A DNA stretch of 64,000 bases from Bernardetia sp042180575 (GCF_042180575.1 NZ_CP170094.1:4340001-4404000); one strand, 5' to 3'. Positions 16,898 through 26,417 are shown, counted from the stretch's first letter. The notes: generated from the letters alone by a model not told the origin. Numbers and translations are program-made.

Positions 16898-17668
16898 TTA
16901 AAATACATTTTCCAAGTCCAATTCAAAACCTTCCAAAACATTAGATTTTACAATTCCTTTTTTTGTAGCAGAAGAAAAAAGTGTATAAGTAGGTTTTCCT
17001 TCTTCGTCTTTTGAAAGAGTATCTATATTTATTTTCTGCTTGTTTGGATAAACTTCCCAGTATTCTAAAATGCCAAAATCTGCATATTCTTGTTTCTTTT
17101 TTTCTCTTAGTTTTTTATAGTTAGCAGGAGAAATGACTTCAATGACTAAATCAGGCACAAAGTCAATTCCTTTATCAGTTACTTTTTCTACATTCTTTTT
17201 TACTATAAAAAAAATATCAGGTTTTACTGTTTTGCCATTATTCATTTGCATACTAATAGGCGCAGGATAAACATTTCCTAATTTGTTTTGCAGCACATAC
17301 ATATTCAAAAATGTATGAATATTTCCTAAGATAAGTTGGTGTTTTGTAGTTGGGTCTGGCGTAACATAAATTTTATAATCAAGAATTTCGATTTTTACCA
17401 TTAAGTCACTCGGAAAAATAAGCTCGTTATCCAAATCCTCAAACGTCCATAATTTATCTTTTGGAAATTTATCTACAATAGCCAAAATATCATCAGCATT
17501 GTACGATGATTTTTCTTCATACAAAGGCTTTTCTAATGAATCTGTAAATTTTTTCTGCTCTTCCAATTCTTCCAAAATCATTTTATCAACCAACTCTAAA
17601 AGATATTTTTGTTTTTCTTCTTTTAAAGCAGAAATTGTAGTCGCTAATTTTTTTTCTAGTGTTTGCAT
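16898..17668 (-). CDS. Uma2 (DUF820) family PD-(D/E)xK nuclease-like protein
   Basis: The 256-residue protein has an N-terminal charged coiled coil (1-65) and a C-terminal Uma2/DUF820 domain (about 85-250). The restriction-like core is visible: VKPDIFFIV, then PDLVIEVISPAN, then REKKKQEYADFGILEYWEVYP. Uma2 proteins are abundant in cyanobacteria and Bacteroidota. Their biological role is poorly defined, so nuclease activity here is inferred from fold. It lies 4 bp before the end of the upstream membrane-protein gene and is probably co-transcribed with it and mutS. Confidence 0.8.
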   Translation of the reverse strand: MQTLEKKLATTISALKEEKQKYLLELVDKMILEELEEQKKFTDSLEKPLYEEKSSYNADDILAIVDKFPKDKLWTFEDLDNELIFPSDLMVKIEILDYKIYVTPDPTTKHQLILGNIHTFLNMYVLQNKLGNVYPAPISMQMNNGKTVKPDIFFIVKKNVEKVTDKGIDFVPDLVIEVISPANYKKLREKKKQEYADFGILEYWEVYPNKQKINIDTLSKDEEGKPTYTLFSSATKKGIVKSNVLEGFELDLENVF

Positions 17669-17671
17669 AGG

Positions 17672-18271
17672 TTATTGTTGATTATACTTTTTGTAAAAAT
17701 CATTAGGATTATCTGACCACTCTAACCTCGCTTTAGTTTTTACTGTACTGAAAGCCTTTTTATTAAGATTATGAACATGAATAGTTACAGAAGCCTTATC
17801 TGATAGAAAACACATACATTTTTGGAAGTTCGAATGTTCTCTTAAATCTATTTTCCATCTTTCTAAGATAACTCCAAGAGATTTGTTGGACTTTCTACTA
17901 ATTATAATCATTTCCAAAGGTGTACCACTAATTATGTCAAGTGGAGAGCCATAAGTAATATCTATCTTATTTATTTCATTATATACTACAGTAATGCTTC
18001 TATTAAAAGGTCGTTTTATAGTTAGACTTTCTTCATTAAACTTTATAGAAAAATCAGTTTTGATTATTGTACGAAATAGAAAATATATCAATCCTATAAT
18101 AAATAAAGCAATACAAAAAAATAAAAAGTTGAACCCTTCATTATATGTATAATTTCTATAATTTATACCAATAAATAAAATGATTATTAATAATGTACCA
18201 AAAATGATAAACAGATAATGCAGTTTACTTTCAATTCTTAAAGATAAAGGTTTTTGATTTTTAGTTTTCAT
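17672..18271 (-). CDS. Hypothetical membrane protein, two TM helices and a soluble tail
   Basis: I do not recognise a named family. The chosen start is the ATG at 18271 (MKTKNQKPLSLRI), one base after the mutS stop, giving 199 residues. An upstream in-frame start at 18301 would overlap mutS. Two adjacent hydrophobic helices (about residues 20-40 and 47-70) are followed by a beta-rich domain (FSIKFNEESLTIKRPF, ITVVYNEINKIDITYGS). This resembles PH-like or YdbT-like membrane-anchored domains; that comparison is inference. Tight spacing with mutS and the Uma2 gene suggests one transcript. Confidence 0.65.
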   Translation of the reverse strand: MKTKNQKPLSLRIESKLHYLFIIFGTLLIIILFIGINYRNYTYNEGFNFLFFCIALFIIGLIYFLFRTIIKTDFSIKFNEESLTIKRPFNRSITVVYNEINKIDITYGSPLDIISGTPLEMIIISRKSNKSLGVILERWKIDLREHSNFQKCMCFLSDKASVTIHVHNLNKKAFSTVKTKARLEWSDNPNDFYKKYNQQ

Positions 18272-18272
18272 A

Positions 18273-20945
18273 TTATTTCCCCACTCTAATTTTAAACTCA
18301 TTTAATTTCAAAAGAGCTTCCACAGGCGAAAGACGATTAATGTCAAGACTTAATAATTCATCTTTTAGTTTTTCTAAAATTGGATCACTTCCTTGATTTT
18401 CTCCAAACAAAGTATTTTGGTAAAATGTATTTTTAGGTGCAGATTGTAATGTTTCTTTGTCTTTTTCTGCAAATTTATTGGTTTCAAAATGATGCATCAT
18501 TTCCGAAGCTCTCAAAACTACTTCTTTTGGCATTCCTGCAAGTGAAGCTACATTTATTCCAAAACTGTGTTCACTTCCTCCTTCTTTTAGCTTTCTAAGG
18601 AAAATAATTTTTCCTCCCACTTCTTTTACCGAAACATTATAATTTTTTATTCTATCAAAATCATTTTTGAGTTCGTTGAGTTCGTGATAATGAGTAGCAA
18701 AAAGCGTTTTAGGCTTTGCATTTGGCAATGAATGTAAATATTCTACAATCGCCCACGCAATCGAAATTCCGTCATACGTACTTGTTCCACGACCTATTTC
18801 GTCCATCAAAACAAGACTTCTATCACTGAGATTATTCAGAATACTAGCCGTTTCAGACATTTCCACCATAAAAGTAGATTCTCCTTTTGCAATATTATCA
18901 GAAGCTCCAACTCTAGTAAAAACTTTATCTACAACACCAATTTTGGCACTTTTAGCAGGAACAAAACTTCCAATTTGAGCCATCAAAACAATCAAAGCCG
19001 TCTGACGCAAAAGTGCAGATTTACCAGCCATATTAGGCCCTGTAATGATAAAAATCTGTTCACTTTCAGGATTCATAATTACATCATTCGGAACATACTG
19101 CTCTCCAAGAGGTAATAATTTTTCAATAACGGGGTGCTTTCCTTCTCTAATTTCTAAAATATTATCGTCTGTAATTTCGGGTTCGGAATAACCGTTTTGC
19201 ATCGCCACTTCTGCAAGTCCACAAAGAGCATCTAACATCGACAAAAACTTGGCATTTTGTTGAATTACTTTTACATATTGCGCCACTTCCGAAACCAAAT
19301 TATGATATAAAGTATATTCAATACTAGAAATTTTTTCTTCTGCTGTCAGAATTTTTTCTTCCCATTCTTTTAGTTCTGGCGTAATGTAACGCTCTGCATT
19401 AACGAGTGTTTGCTTACGAATCCAAGCCGTCGGAACTTTGTTTTTATGAGCATTACTGACCTCAATATAATACCCAAAAACTTTATTATAACTAATTTTT
19501 AATGAAGTAATTCCAGTAGCAATAATTTCTCTTTGGCGTACTTTTTCTAAAAAATCTTTTGCCGAGGTGGCAATATTCCGAAGCTCATCAAGCTCTTTAT
19601 GAACTCCTTTTTTTATGGTGTCGCCTTGCTGAACATTCAGAGGTGGATTGTCTTCTAATTCTTTTTGAAGTTTTTGAAGAATTTCAGTATTGAGAATAAT
19701 TTTTTCTCCAATGGCTTCTAATTCATTGGTTTTACTTTTTAATAAAATATCTTTAATTGTCGGAATTGCTTCTAAAGAATCACGAAGTTTTACTAATTCT
19801 TTCGGATTAATTCTACCTACTGCAACTTTTGAAATCAAGCGTTCTAAATCTCCTACTTCCTTCAAATACGAACGCAATTCGCCTTGTAAAGCATCTTTTT
19901 CTACTAAAATAGCAACATTTCTAAGTCGGTTCTGAATTGGTTTTGCGTCTTTAAGTGGAAAAGCTACCCATTTTCTCAAAAGCCTTGCGCCCATTGGAGT
20001 AACCGTTTTATCCAAAATTTCAATCAATGAACTACCATTTCCGTGCATTGGAACAAGTAATTCCAAATTGCGAGTTGTGAAAGAATCTAACCAAACATAT
20101 TTATCTTGTTCGACTCGGCTGAGAGAAATAATATGATTTTTTTCGTGGTGTTCTGTCGTTTCCAAATAATACAAAACTGCTCCTGCTGCAATCGTGGCAG
20201 CGTGCATAGACTCAACACCAAAACCTTTTAATGATGCCGTTCCAAAATGTTTTGTTAGTTTTTCGTAGGCAAAATTAGTCGTGTAAATCCACTCTTCGAT
20301 AGCAAATTGTGAAAAATTACTTTCCTGTCTGACTACCTGCGTTTCAAATTCTTTTTTATTGGATTTGCTATAAATAATCTCCGAAGGCGCAAAACGCTCT
20401 AAAAGTTGTTCGATATAAGTATATTCTCCTTCTGCTACCAAAAATTCTCCTGTCGATAAATCTAAAAAAGCTGCACCAACAGCTTCATATTTTTTATTTT
20501 TATAGAAATAAATAGAAGCCAAATAATTATTCTTTTTATTCTCCAAAACATTATCTCCCAAAACTAATCCAGGGGTAACAAGCTCGGTAACGCCCCGTTT
20601 TACAATTCCTTTTGCAGCTTTTGGGTCTTCTAGTTGGTCGCAAATAGCCACACGAAGTCCTGCACGAACTAATTTAGGCAAATAATTATCTAAGGAATGA
20701 TGAGGAAAACCAGCCAATGCAATTTGAGAAGCTGCACCATTGGCACGTTTGGTAAGTGTAATATCTAGAATCTTGGCAGCACGAACAGCATCTTCTCCAA
20801 AAGTTTCGTAAAAATCGCCAACACGAAAAAGCAAAATAGCATCTGGATGTTTTCCTTTGATTTGATTGTATTGTTTCATCAAAGGGGTTTGTTTTGTCTT
20901 CTTGGTATCTGTTGTACTTGTTCTTGAAGTTGATTTCTTGCTCAT
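18273..20945 (-). CDS. mutS: DNA mismatch repair protein MutS
   Basis: About 890 residues from the ATG at 20945 (MSKKSTSRTSTTD). A start at 20978 would add 11 residues that look non-native. The N-terminal mismatch-recognition domain carries the family motif LFRVGDFYETFGEDA. The clamp and connector domains follow, then the ATPase: Walker A TGPNMAGKSALLRQ, signature region STFMVEMSETASIL, Walker B LVLMDEIGRGTSTYDG and FATHYHEL. The protein binds mismatches and recruits MutL in replication-coupled repair. Two unrelated short genes follow within 4 bp. Confidence 0.97.
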   Translation of the reverse strand: MSKKSTSRTSTTDTKKTKQTPLMKQYNQIKGKHPDAILLFRVGDFYETFGEDAVRAAKILDITLTKRANGAASQIALAGFPHHSLDNYLPKLVRAGLRVAICDQLEDPKAAKGIVKRGVTELVTPGLVLGDNVLENKKNNYLASIYFYKNKKYEAVGAAFLDLSTGEFLVAEGEYTYIEQLLERFAPSEIIYSKSNKKEFETQVVRQESNFSQFAIEEWIYTTNFAYEKLTKHFGTASLKGFGVESMHAATIAAGAVLYYLETTEHHEKNHIISLSRVEQDKYVWLDSFTTRNLELLVPMHGNGSSLIEILDKTVTPMGARLLRKWVAFPLKDAKPIQNRLRNVAILVEKDALQGELRSYLKEVGDLERLISKVAVGRINPKELVKLRDSLEAIPTIKDILLKSKTNELEAIGEKIILNTEILQKLQKELEDNPPLNVQQGDTIKKGVHKELDELRNIATSAKDFLEKVRQREIIATGITSLKISYNKVFGYYIEVSNAHKNKVPTAWIRKQTLVNAERYITPELKEWEEKILTAEEKISSIEYTLYHNLVSEVAQYVKVIQQNAKFLSMLDALCGLAEVAMQNGYSEPEITDDNILEIREGKHPVIEKLLPLGEQYVPNDVIMNPESEQIFIITGPNMAGKSALLRQTALIVLMAQIGSFVPAKSAKIGVVDKVFTRVGASDNIAKGESTFMVEMSETASILNNLSDRSLVLMDEIGRGTSTYDGISIAWAIVEYLHSLPNAKPKTLFATHYHELNELKNDFDRIKNYNVSVKEVGGKIIFLRKLKEGGSEHSFGINVASLAGMPKEVVLRASEMMHHFETNKFAEKDKETLQSAPKNTFYQNTLFGENQGSDPILEKLKDELLSLDINRLSPVEALLKLNEFKIRVGK

Positions 20946-20983
20946 GAGAATATTTTTTATGGCTATTTTTATTGGCAATTTGA

Positions 20984-21047
20984 TTTTTTAAGTGTATCAA
21001 AATTGCAAAAATATTTTGAGATTTGGAGAGTTTTTTTTGAGAAAAGT
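20984..21047. repeat. 64-bp direct repeat, copy A
   Basis: The segment (core aatattttgagatttggaga) is nearly identical to 22754-22817 in the same orientation. The two copies bracket the two-gene module 21050-22730. Confidence 0.8.
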
Positions 21048-21049
21048 GT

Positions 21050-21799
21050 TTATTGTTTGACTTCTTTTATTTCAAAATCATTTTTCTGTCCTGCTTTTAT
21101 TTTTAGTTGATATTTTTTTCTATTACGGTTTACACTTCTTTCAAAATAATCTGTCTCAATTTCAAAGTAAATAGTTGTATCTTTTTCTACATCAAAATAT
21201 AAGTTTTGTATTGATTTTTTGCCTTGATAAATTGTAGAAGATTGTAATTCTCCATTTCTTGTGTATTCCAAAACGATAACTGACTGACTTAGTAGAAAAT
21301 TAATCTGAAATTTATCATAATAGCCAAATCCACAACCAAATTTATTGAAATCTAGCAAATGATTTTTACTATAAAGTCTATATAAAGCTAATTTATGCAG
21401 CTTATTAACGAATAATGAACTATAATTTTGATAATCTAAAAATATATCATCTTCTTTTATTTGGACATAATTATAAAAACTATCTACGGTATGATTTTTT
21501 AAATATTTCCATTCATAATTAGCTGTTCTGTAAAGAGAATCTGAAAAGGCTAAATTTCTTTCAATAGGATTATAAACAGCCGTATCTCTTGGATGAAACC
21601 CCGATTCTTCCACACTAATAAAGTGTTCTTTTAGAATTTTTGCTTGTTTATGTGCTATTTGATTTTCTATAAAATGGATACTTTTATCAAGAGCAATATT
21701 ATTTTTTTCTTGCTTATTTTTTTGAGAAGTAAAATAAAACACACTCAGAAACACCACTAAAAGCCATACAGAAACCGATAAAAGTGTTTTGTTTTTCAT
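21050..21799 (-). CDS. Hypothetical single-TM periplasmic protein
   Basis: No family is recognised. The ATG at 21799 (MKNKTLLSVSVWLLVVFLSV) gives 249 residues and leaves a 7-bp gap after the upstream gene. The alternative start at 21832 would overlap that gene by 26 bp. One N-terminal hydrophobic helix (5-24) anchors a mostly hydrophilic Tyr- and Lys-rich domain with beta character near the C-terminus (VEKDTTIYFEIETDYFER). It is paired with the next gene, of similar design, between 64-bp direct repeats. Confidence 0.65.
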   Translation of the reverse strand: MKNKTLLSVSVWLLVVFLSVFYFTSQKNKQEKNNIALDKSIHFIENQIAHKQAKILKEHFISVEESGFHPRDTAVYNPIERNLAFSDSLYRTANYEWKYLKNHTVDSFYNYVQIKEDDIFLDYQNYSSLFVNKLHKLALYRLYSKNHLLDFNKFGCGFGYYDKFQINFLLSQSVIVLEYTRNGELQSSTIYQGKKSIQNLYFDVEKDTTIYFEIETDYFERSVNRNRKKYQLKIKAGQKNDFEIKEVKQ

Positions 21800-21806
21800 T
21801 TTTGTA

Positions 21807-22730
21807 CTATTCTTTTTTATAATCAAAATCAATTTTCATTGTAAGGGTCGTATCATTTCCGTTTAACAATGGAATCCTTACTCCAAACTGTTGCATTCCT
21901 TTCTGAAATTCTTTAGGGAAAATAATAAATCCATTTTCATCAAATTTGGTTTCTATATTTTCTGAATAAATAAGAGTAGATTTCTGTTTGTTGAATGGAA
22001 AAACACTCATTGCTGCAATGCTATATTTTCCTAGATTTGAATGGTGTTCTATATAAGGAACTACTTTTGCATCTTCTATTTTTAAGTCAAGAGGATAAAG
22101 AAAATAGCTTTGTGTGAGTTGTTTTGAATCTTCATAATACATGTTGGCAAGTTGCGCCTCAAAACGAGAATAATGAAATGCTCTCAAATAATCATCAGCA
22201 TCAAAATAAAAATCATGCAACTGCTCATCAGTCATTCCCTCTTCAAAAACAAAATTTTTATAACTACTAGCAAGTGAAGAATCTAGCTCTGATACTTTCT
22301 TTATGTATTCATTAAAAACACTTACTATTTTTATGTTTGGAACTTTTGGAGGGAACTTTGGAATTACTTCTTTTGTATTTGGGAGCGTTTCTTCTCTTAA
22401 TTCAAGTCTAGGTTTTTCAAAATAGTTGAGATGAATATCGGAATAAATTTTACCTAAACTATCCATTTTCGTTTTTAATGATTTGTATGTTTTTTCAGAA
22501 AACTCATTCTCTTTTCTCCCTTCCTCCAAGAATTTATTCTCTGCTTCTTTTTTCGTTCTTTCAGCTAGATTGATATACTCATATTTTAAGTCTATATTTT
22601 GTTGATAATTATGACTAAAAACACTTTTTTCTATTTCGGTATAATCATAAAAGAAATAATTATATCCAAAAACTGATAAGATAACGGATAGAATAAACAG
22701 AGGAAATAATGGATTTTTTAGGTATTTCAT
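21807..22730 (-). CDS. Hypothetical membrane-anchored protein with coiled coil
   Basis: The 307-residue protein has an N-terminal anchor (MKYLKNPLFPLFILSVILSV). A charged helical stretch follows (about 40-100; NLAERTKKEAENKFLEEG), then a Pro-rich linker (PKFPPKVPNIKIV) and a C-terminal beta-rich region (IPLLNGNDTTLTMKIDFDYK). I do not recognise a family. Periplasmic location is inferred from the single N-terminal helix. It is encoded 7 bp before the following gene, and the pair is bracketed by direct repeats. Confidence 0.65.
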   Translation of the reverse strand: MKYLKNPLFPLFILSVILSVFGYNYFFYDYTEIEKSVFSHNYQQNIDLKYEYINLAERTKKEAENKFLEEGRKENEFSEKTYKSLKTKMDSLGKIYSDIHLNYFEKPRLELREETLPNTKEVIPKFPPKVPNIKIVSVFNEYIKKVSELDSSLASSYKNFVFEEGMTDEQLHDFYFDADDYLRAFHYSRFEAQLANMYYEDSKQLTQSYFLYPLDLKIEDAKVVPYIEHHSNLGKYSIAAMSVFPFNKQKSTLIYSENIETKFDENGFIIFPKEFQKGMQQFGVRIPLLNGNDTTLTMKIDFDYKKE

Positions 22731-22753
22731 AAAATAATTATATAACTATTTTG

Positions 22754-22817
22754 TTTTTTTGAATGTATCAAAAGTGCAAAAATATTTTGAGATTTGGAGA
22801 GTTTTTTTGAGAAAAGT
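22754..22817. repeat. 64-bp direct repeat, copy B
   Basis: Matches copy A at 20984-21047 with a few substitutions and one T-run length change. It lies between the restriction gene's stop and the start of the two-gene module. Confidence 0.8.
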
Positions 22818-22829
22818 CTAATTAATCAA

Positions 22830-23708
22830 CTATTTAATAAGATTTTTCAATTTCTCCTTTAATTTAATTTTCTCTTCTTCTGTTAGATTTTCTGTATATT
22901 CTAAAAACTTCAAAGAGAATTTTCTTAGCGCATTATTAAACCATTTTTCATTCTTTTTTGAAGAATCTGATGAAATTATTTCTAACCATTCAGAAGCTAA
23001 ATAGTCTTGCCAATCAGTTAGTAATTTTATTTTTTCGCTATTGAGTTCGCTTTTATTTTCAATAGATAAAATCTTATTAGTTTCTTTTCTATATTTTTTA
23101 TTCCAATCTACTAAATTTTTAAAACCTACTTGTGGTCTTGGACTTCTATCTGGAAAAGGTAGTTTTTCTGTAATGCTATTGATGTAAAAACCTGTTGCAA
23201 CAGAAACAGAAGTTGTATTTCTTTTTATAAAAATAACCCATTCAAAAGGCGAAACTTGTTGAACACTTGAGCCAGGAATTACATCATTTTTAGTAGATTT
23301 TAATTCTACTGATTCATAAAAAAGAGTTGTTCCGTCGCTTATTTCTAAATATAAATCGGGGTTTGTATAAACTGAGTTTTTAGTCTTTGTAATTTCTTGT
23401 TTTTGACTTACAGTTAATTCTTCTGGCAAGAAAACAGTTGTTACTTGATAATTGAAAAGATCTTTTGTATCAATTTGATGCGTTTCTGAATCAACTTGTA
23501 ACTCCAATTTTTCAATCTTTGTTTCTTTTATCGAATTATGAATTGATAGAAACTCTTTGAAATAACGTTTCAAAAATTCGTCAGTATTGGCTTCTTCCGA
23601 TTGAAACTTTATCAGTTCAAGTTCATTTTTAGTAGAATTTAATTTTTGCTCTATTTCGTAAAAATAAACAGAGAGAAAACAGTTTAGTAAGTTAGGTTGT
23701 GATTTCAT
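22830..23708 (-). CDS. Putative type II restriction endonuclease partner of the cytosine methylase
   Basis: The ATG at 23708 (MKSQPNLLNCFLSVYFYEIE) gives 292 residues and lies 4 bp after the methylase stop. A longer start at 23774 would overlap the methylase by 62 bp. A PD-(D/E)xK signature is visible: NPDLYLEISDGTTLFYESVE then LKS, giving Asp118, Glu135 and Lys137. Its size and position directly behind a C5-cytosine methylase make restriction enzyme the best call. No closer family was identified. Recognition sequence unknown. Confidence 0.75.
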   Translation of the reverse strand: MKSQPNLLNCFLSVYFYEIEQKLNSTKNELELIKFQSEEANTDEFLKRYFKEFLSIHNSIKETKIEKLELQVDSETHQIDTKDLFNYQVTTVFLPEELTVSQKQEITKTKNSVYTNPDLYLEISDGTTLFYESVELKSTKNDVIPGSSVQQVSPFEWVIFIKRNTTSVSVATGFYINSITEKLPFPDRSPRPQVGFKNLVDWNKKYRKETNKILSIENKSELNSEKIKLLTDWQDYLASEWLEIISSDSSKKNEKWFNNALRKFSLKFLEYTENLTEEEKIKLKEKLKNLIK

Positions 23709-23712
23709 AATA

Positions 23713-25077
23713 TTAGATGTTTTCTGACTGTTCTTTTTGATTTTTTCCAAAATATAATTCCCAGTTATTTTCAATTTTTTTAGCCAAATGATAGGCTAGA
23801 AGAGGAGGAACAGCATTTCCAACTAATTTATAACCAACAGATGCACTTACTTCAAATCTATTTTTCATTCCTTTTTTTGGAATAACAAAATTATAATCAT
23901 CTGGAAAGGTCTGTATTCTGGCGCATTCTCTAAGTGTCAAACGTCTTTCTTGATAGCCTTTTTCTAACTCTTCATTTATTTTCCCTCCATTTTCTTTGCT
24001 TAATCTTCTGTATTCAATATTTCCATGATGTTCTGCACGAATGGTAGGCGCAAGTTTTTCTAAATCGATTTCTTTTTGTCCTTGACAATGTGCGCCCATA
24101 AATTTAGCTTTTGAATAATATTTTTGTGAAAAATCATCGCTTTTTTCAGGCTCTTCTAAATCCTTCAAAACGGCTGCACTTTTGGTGAAATTTATCATCA
24201 AATCTTTCAAAGAAGAAGTATGAATTTCGCCATTTAATTTATGTGTAGGAATTGGATAAGGAGAAAATTTTTCAGATATAGTAGTCTTGTTTAATTCTTT
24301 TAATGCTTCTTGTGTCAAGGCAGATTTTTTGAAACCAATAAAAAATATACGTTCTCTTGACTGTGGAACGCCATACATACCCGAATGCAAAACTTTTGTA
24401 AGAACTAAATAACCGTCTTTTTTGTCTTCTTTTGAATCAATATCAGAAAAATCAGTTTGTATAATTTTTTCTACTTCTCCTAGATTTGTCAGTCCTTTTA
24501 CATTTTCAGCAATGAAAATTTTAGGCTTTGTAATTTCTATTACTTCTTTCATCCACATATACAATTTTCCTCGTGTTTCTTCAGAAGGAATGGTAGTTTT
24601 TAGAGTTTCATTATTTTTTGGATTATTTTCAATACGTTTTCCGTTGTGGTCTTTGTGCGAATCAAAACCTTTTCGCTTTCCAGAAACACTAAAATCTTGA
24701 CAAGGAAAACCTCCTGTAACAATTTCTATATCTTGAGGAAAAACGGCTTTATTTCCATTTTGATATTCTTTTACAATATCTACAATACTTCCAACTTTGA
24801 AGATTTCTTTATCTGCTGTTTCATCATTTTCTGAGCTTCTTTTTTTTAGGAAATAGTCATTCCAAGCTATTTTAGCATATTTGTTTATATCGTTTGCAAA
24901 TTTTGTTTCAAAAATGGTTTCTTTGAGATAATAATAAATTTCATCTTCTTTCTCAATCCAATCTTGATTTATTTTTATATTTAAAACTGATTTGGGAATT
25001 TTAAAACCTCCTTCAAAACCAATATCCATTCCACCACAACCTGAAAAAAGGGACAATAAATTCTTTTTCATTTTCAT
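23713..25077 (-). CDS. DNA (cytosine-5) methyltransferase of a type II R-M system
   Basis: About 454 residues, starting at the ATG at 25077 (MKMKKNLLSLFSGCGGMDIG). Motif I is LFSGCGGMDIGFEGG, motif IV has the catalytic Cys at about 126 (TGGFPCQDFSVSG), motif VI is ENVKGL and motif VIII is QSRERIFFIGF. A long target-recognition region follows, containing APTIRAEHHGNIEYRRL, before motif X (GYKLVGNAVPPLLAYHLA). The APTIRAEHHGNIE block recalls methylases of the GGNCC group, a tentative memory-based resemblance. It protects host DNA from the endonuclease encoded immediately downstream. Confidence 0.92.
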   Translation of the reverse strand: MKMKKNLLSLFSGCGGMDIGFEGGFKIPKSVLNIKINQDWIEKEDEIYYYLKETIFETKFANDINKYAKIAWNDYFLKKRSSENDETADKEIFKVGSIVDIVKEYQNGNKAVFPQDIEIVTGGFPCQDFSVSGKRKGFDSHKDHNGKRIENNPKNNETLKTTIPSEETRGKLYMWMKEVIEITKPKIFIAENVKGLTNLGEVEKIIQTDFSDIDSKEDKKDGYLVLTKVLHSGMYGVPQSRERIFFIGFKKSALTQEALKELNKTTISEKFSPYPIPTHKLNGEIHTSSLKDLMINFTKSAAVLKDLEEPEKSDDFSQKYYSKAKFMGAHCQGQKEIDLEKLAPTIRAEHHGNIEYRRLSKENGGKINEELEKGYQERRLTLRECARIQTFPDDYNFVIPKKGMKNRFEVSASVGYKLVGNAVPPLLAYHLAKKIENNWELYFGKNQKEQSENI

Positions 25078-25176
25078 CAAACTATTTTTTACGATTTAAT
25101 TTCTGTAAAATTACAAAAAAAAGCCTTTTGAATTTTCATAAAATAGGCAATAAAATAACAAAACATCAAAAACCAA

Positions 25177-25431
25177 ATGAACAAACTATTCAAACTCCTC
25201 ACAATCATTTTACCTTTTGCAATACTAGCAAATGTAGGTTTGAAAATAGACGAATATAAAGACGTAATTCCACTCTTTACGATTGTATTGGGAGCTTTTG
25301 GAATGTTGATTGGTTTTGTAGGACATCATTTTTCAGAATCCAAAAAAACGATTGTAAAAATTGTGGCACTAATTGGAGTACTCGTTTTATCTATTGGAAT
25401 AAGTATATTCGGATTTTTGGCTTTCGTTTAG
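25177..25431 (+). CDS. Small hydrophobic membrane protein (84 residues)
   Basis: Three hydrophobic segments (about 5-22, 30-49 and 60-82) with a conserved-looking loop GHHFSESKKT. The ATG at 25177 directly follows an AT-rich region and faces the divergent methylase gene. No function is recognisable. Codon use resembles the neighbours, supporting a real gene. Confidence 0.6.
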   Translation: MNKLFKLLTIILPFAILANVGLKIDEYKDVIPLFTIVLGAFGMLIGFVGHHFSESKKTIVKIVALIGVLVLSIGISIFGFLAFV

Positions 25432-25567
25432 TCTTTACAAAAAAAAATATAAATCTTTGAAATGACTAGAATAGTATGCAAGACGAATTTCTGTTTTTGC
25501 GTTTTTTTTAGTAGTATTACTTTTTAATCTTGTATCAAATAGTATAGACAATTATATAATCGAAAAA

Positions 25568-26356
25568 ATGACAAACGAAACCATACAAACCAATTTTGAA
25601 ACTTTAGCCGTTTCAACAAAAGATAATATTGTAACTCTACAATTAAATAGAGGAAAAGCAAATCCGATTAATCGTCAAATGATTAGTGATTTACACGCCT
25701 TTTTCGAACAAGCAACAAACGATGAGAACGTAAATGGTGTAATCATGACAGGAAAACAACATTTTTTCTCTTCAGGATTAGATTTGAAAGAACTCTATGA
25801 TATGAACGAAGAAGATGTAAAAGAATTTTGGGTTGCTTTCATGAAAATGACCAAAGTCATTGCTTCTTTTCCTAAACCATTTATTGCAGCTATTACAGGT
25901 CATAGTCCTGCTGGTGGTTGTGTATTGGCAGTTTGTGCAGATTATCGTGTGATGGCAGAAGGAAATTATATTATTGGACTCAATGAAATTCCTGTTGGAA
26001 TCGTTGTGCCAAAAGTAATTTTTGATTTATATTCTTTTTGGATAGGAAACAAAACAGCTTATCAATATCTTTTAGAAGGAAAGTTGATTAGTCCAAGTGA
26101 AGCAAAAGAAGTTGGTTTGGTTGATGAAGTGGTAGCTGCTGATAAAGTTTTAGCACACGCAGAAGAAAAAATGGAAGATTATGCTAATTTTGATGGGAAA
26201 ACATGGTCATTGAGCAAAACTAATCTTCGTGGAGGAATGCTTGCAGGAATGAATATGGATAATTTAGATGAAATATTAGAGCCAATGTTAAAACAATGGT
26301 GGTCACCAAGAACGAGAAGTATTCTCAAAATGATTGTAGCTTCTTTGACAAAATAA
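25568..26356 (+). CDS. Enoyl-CoA hydratase/isomerase family protein
   Basis: The 262-residue crotonase-fold protein has the expected oxyanion-hole segments: FFSSGLDLKELYDM (about 68-81) and ITGHSPAGGCVLAVCADYRV (about 111-130). They are followed by GLNEIPVGIVVPKV. The family hydrates or isomerises enoyl-CoA thioesters in fatty-acid metabolism. The usual hydratase Glu in the second region is not obvious, and the sequence resembles mitochondrial delta3,delta2-enoyl-CoA isomerases. Substrate is uncertain. A palindromic terminator follows at 26371. Confidence 0.85.
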   Translation: MTNETIQTNFETLAVSTKDNIVTLQLNRGKANPINRQMISDLHAFFEQATNDENVNGVIMTGKQHFFSSGLDLKELYDMNEEDVKEFWVAFMKMTKVIASFPKPFIAAITGHSPAGGCVLAVCADYRVMAEGNYIIGLNEIPVGIVVPKVIFDLYSFWIGNKTAYQYLLEGKLISPSEAKEVGLVDEVVAADKVLAHAEEKMEDYANFDGKTWSLSKTNLRGGMLAGMNMDNLDEILEPMLKQWWSPRTRSILKMIVASLTK

Positions 26357-26370
26357 ATTATTATAAATTA

Positions 26371-26402
26371 GACCCTAAGGGTTTCTAAAAACCCTTAGGG
26401 TC
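26371..26402 (+). terminator. CCCTAAGGG-type hairpin terminator
   Basis: An inverted repeat (gaccctaagggttt, loop ctaa, aaacccttagggtc) lies 14 bp past the enoyl-CoA hydratase stop. The same module recurs at 55156-55189. Confidence 0.65.
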
Positions 26403-26417
26403 TTGAACAGAAAAAAT

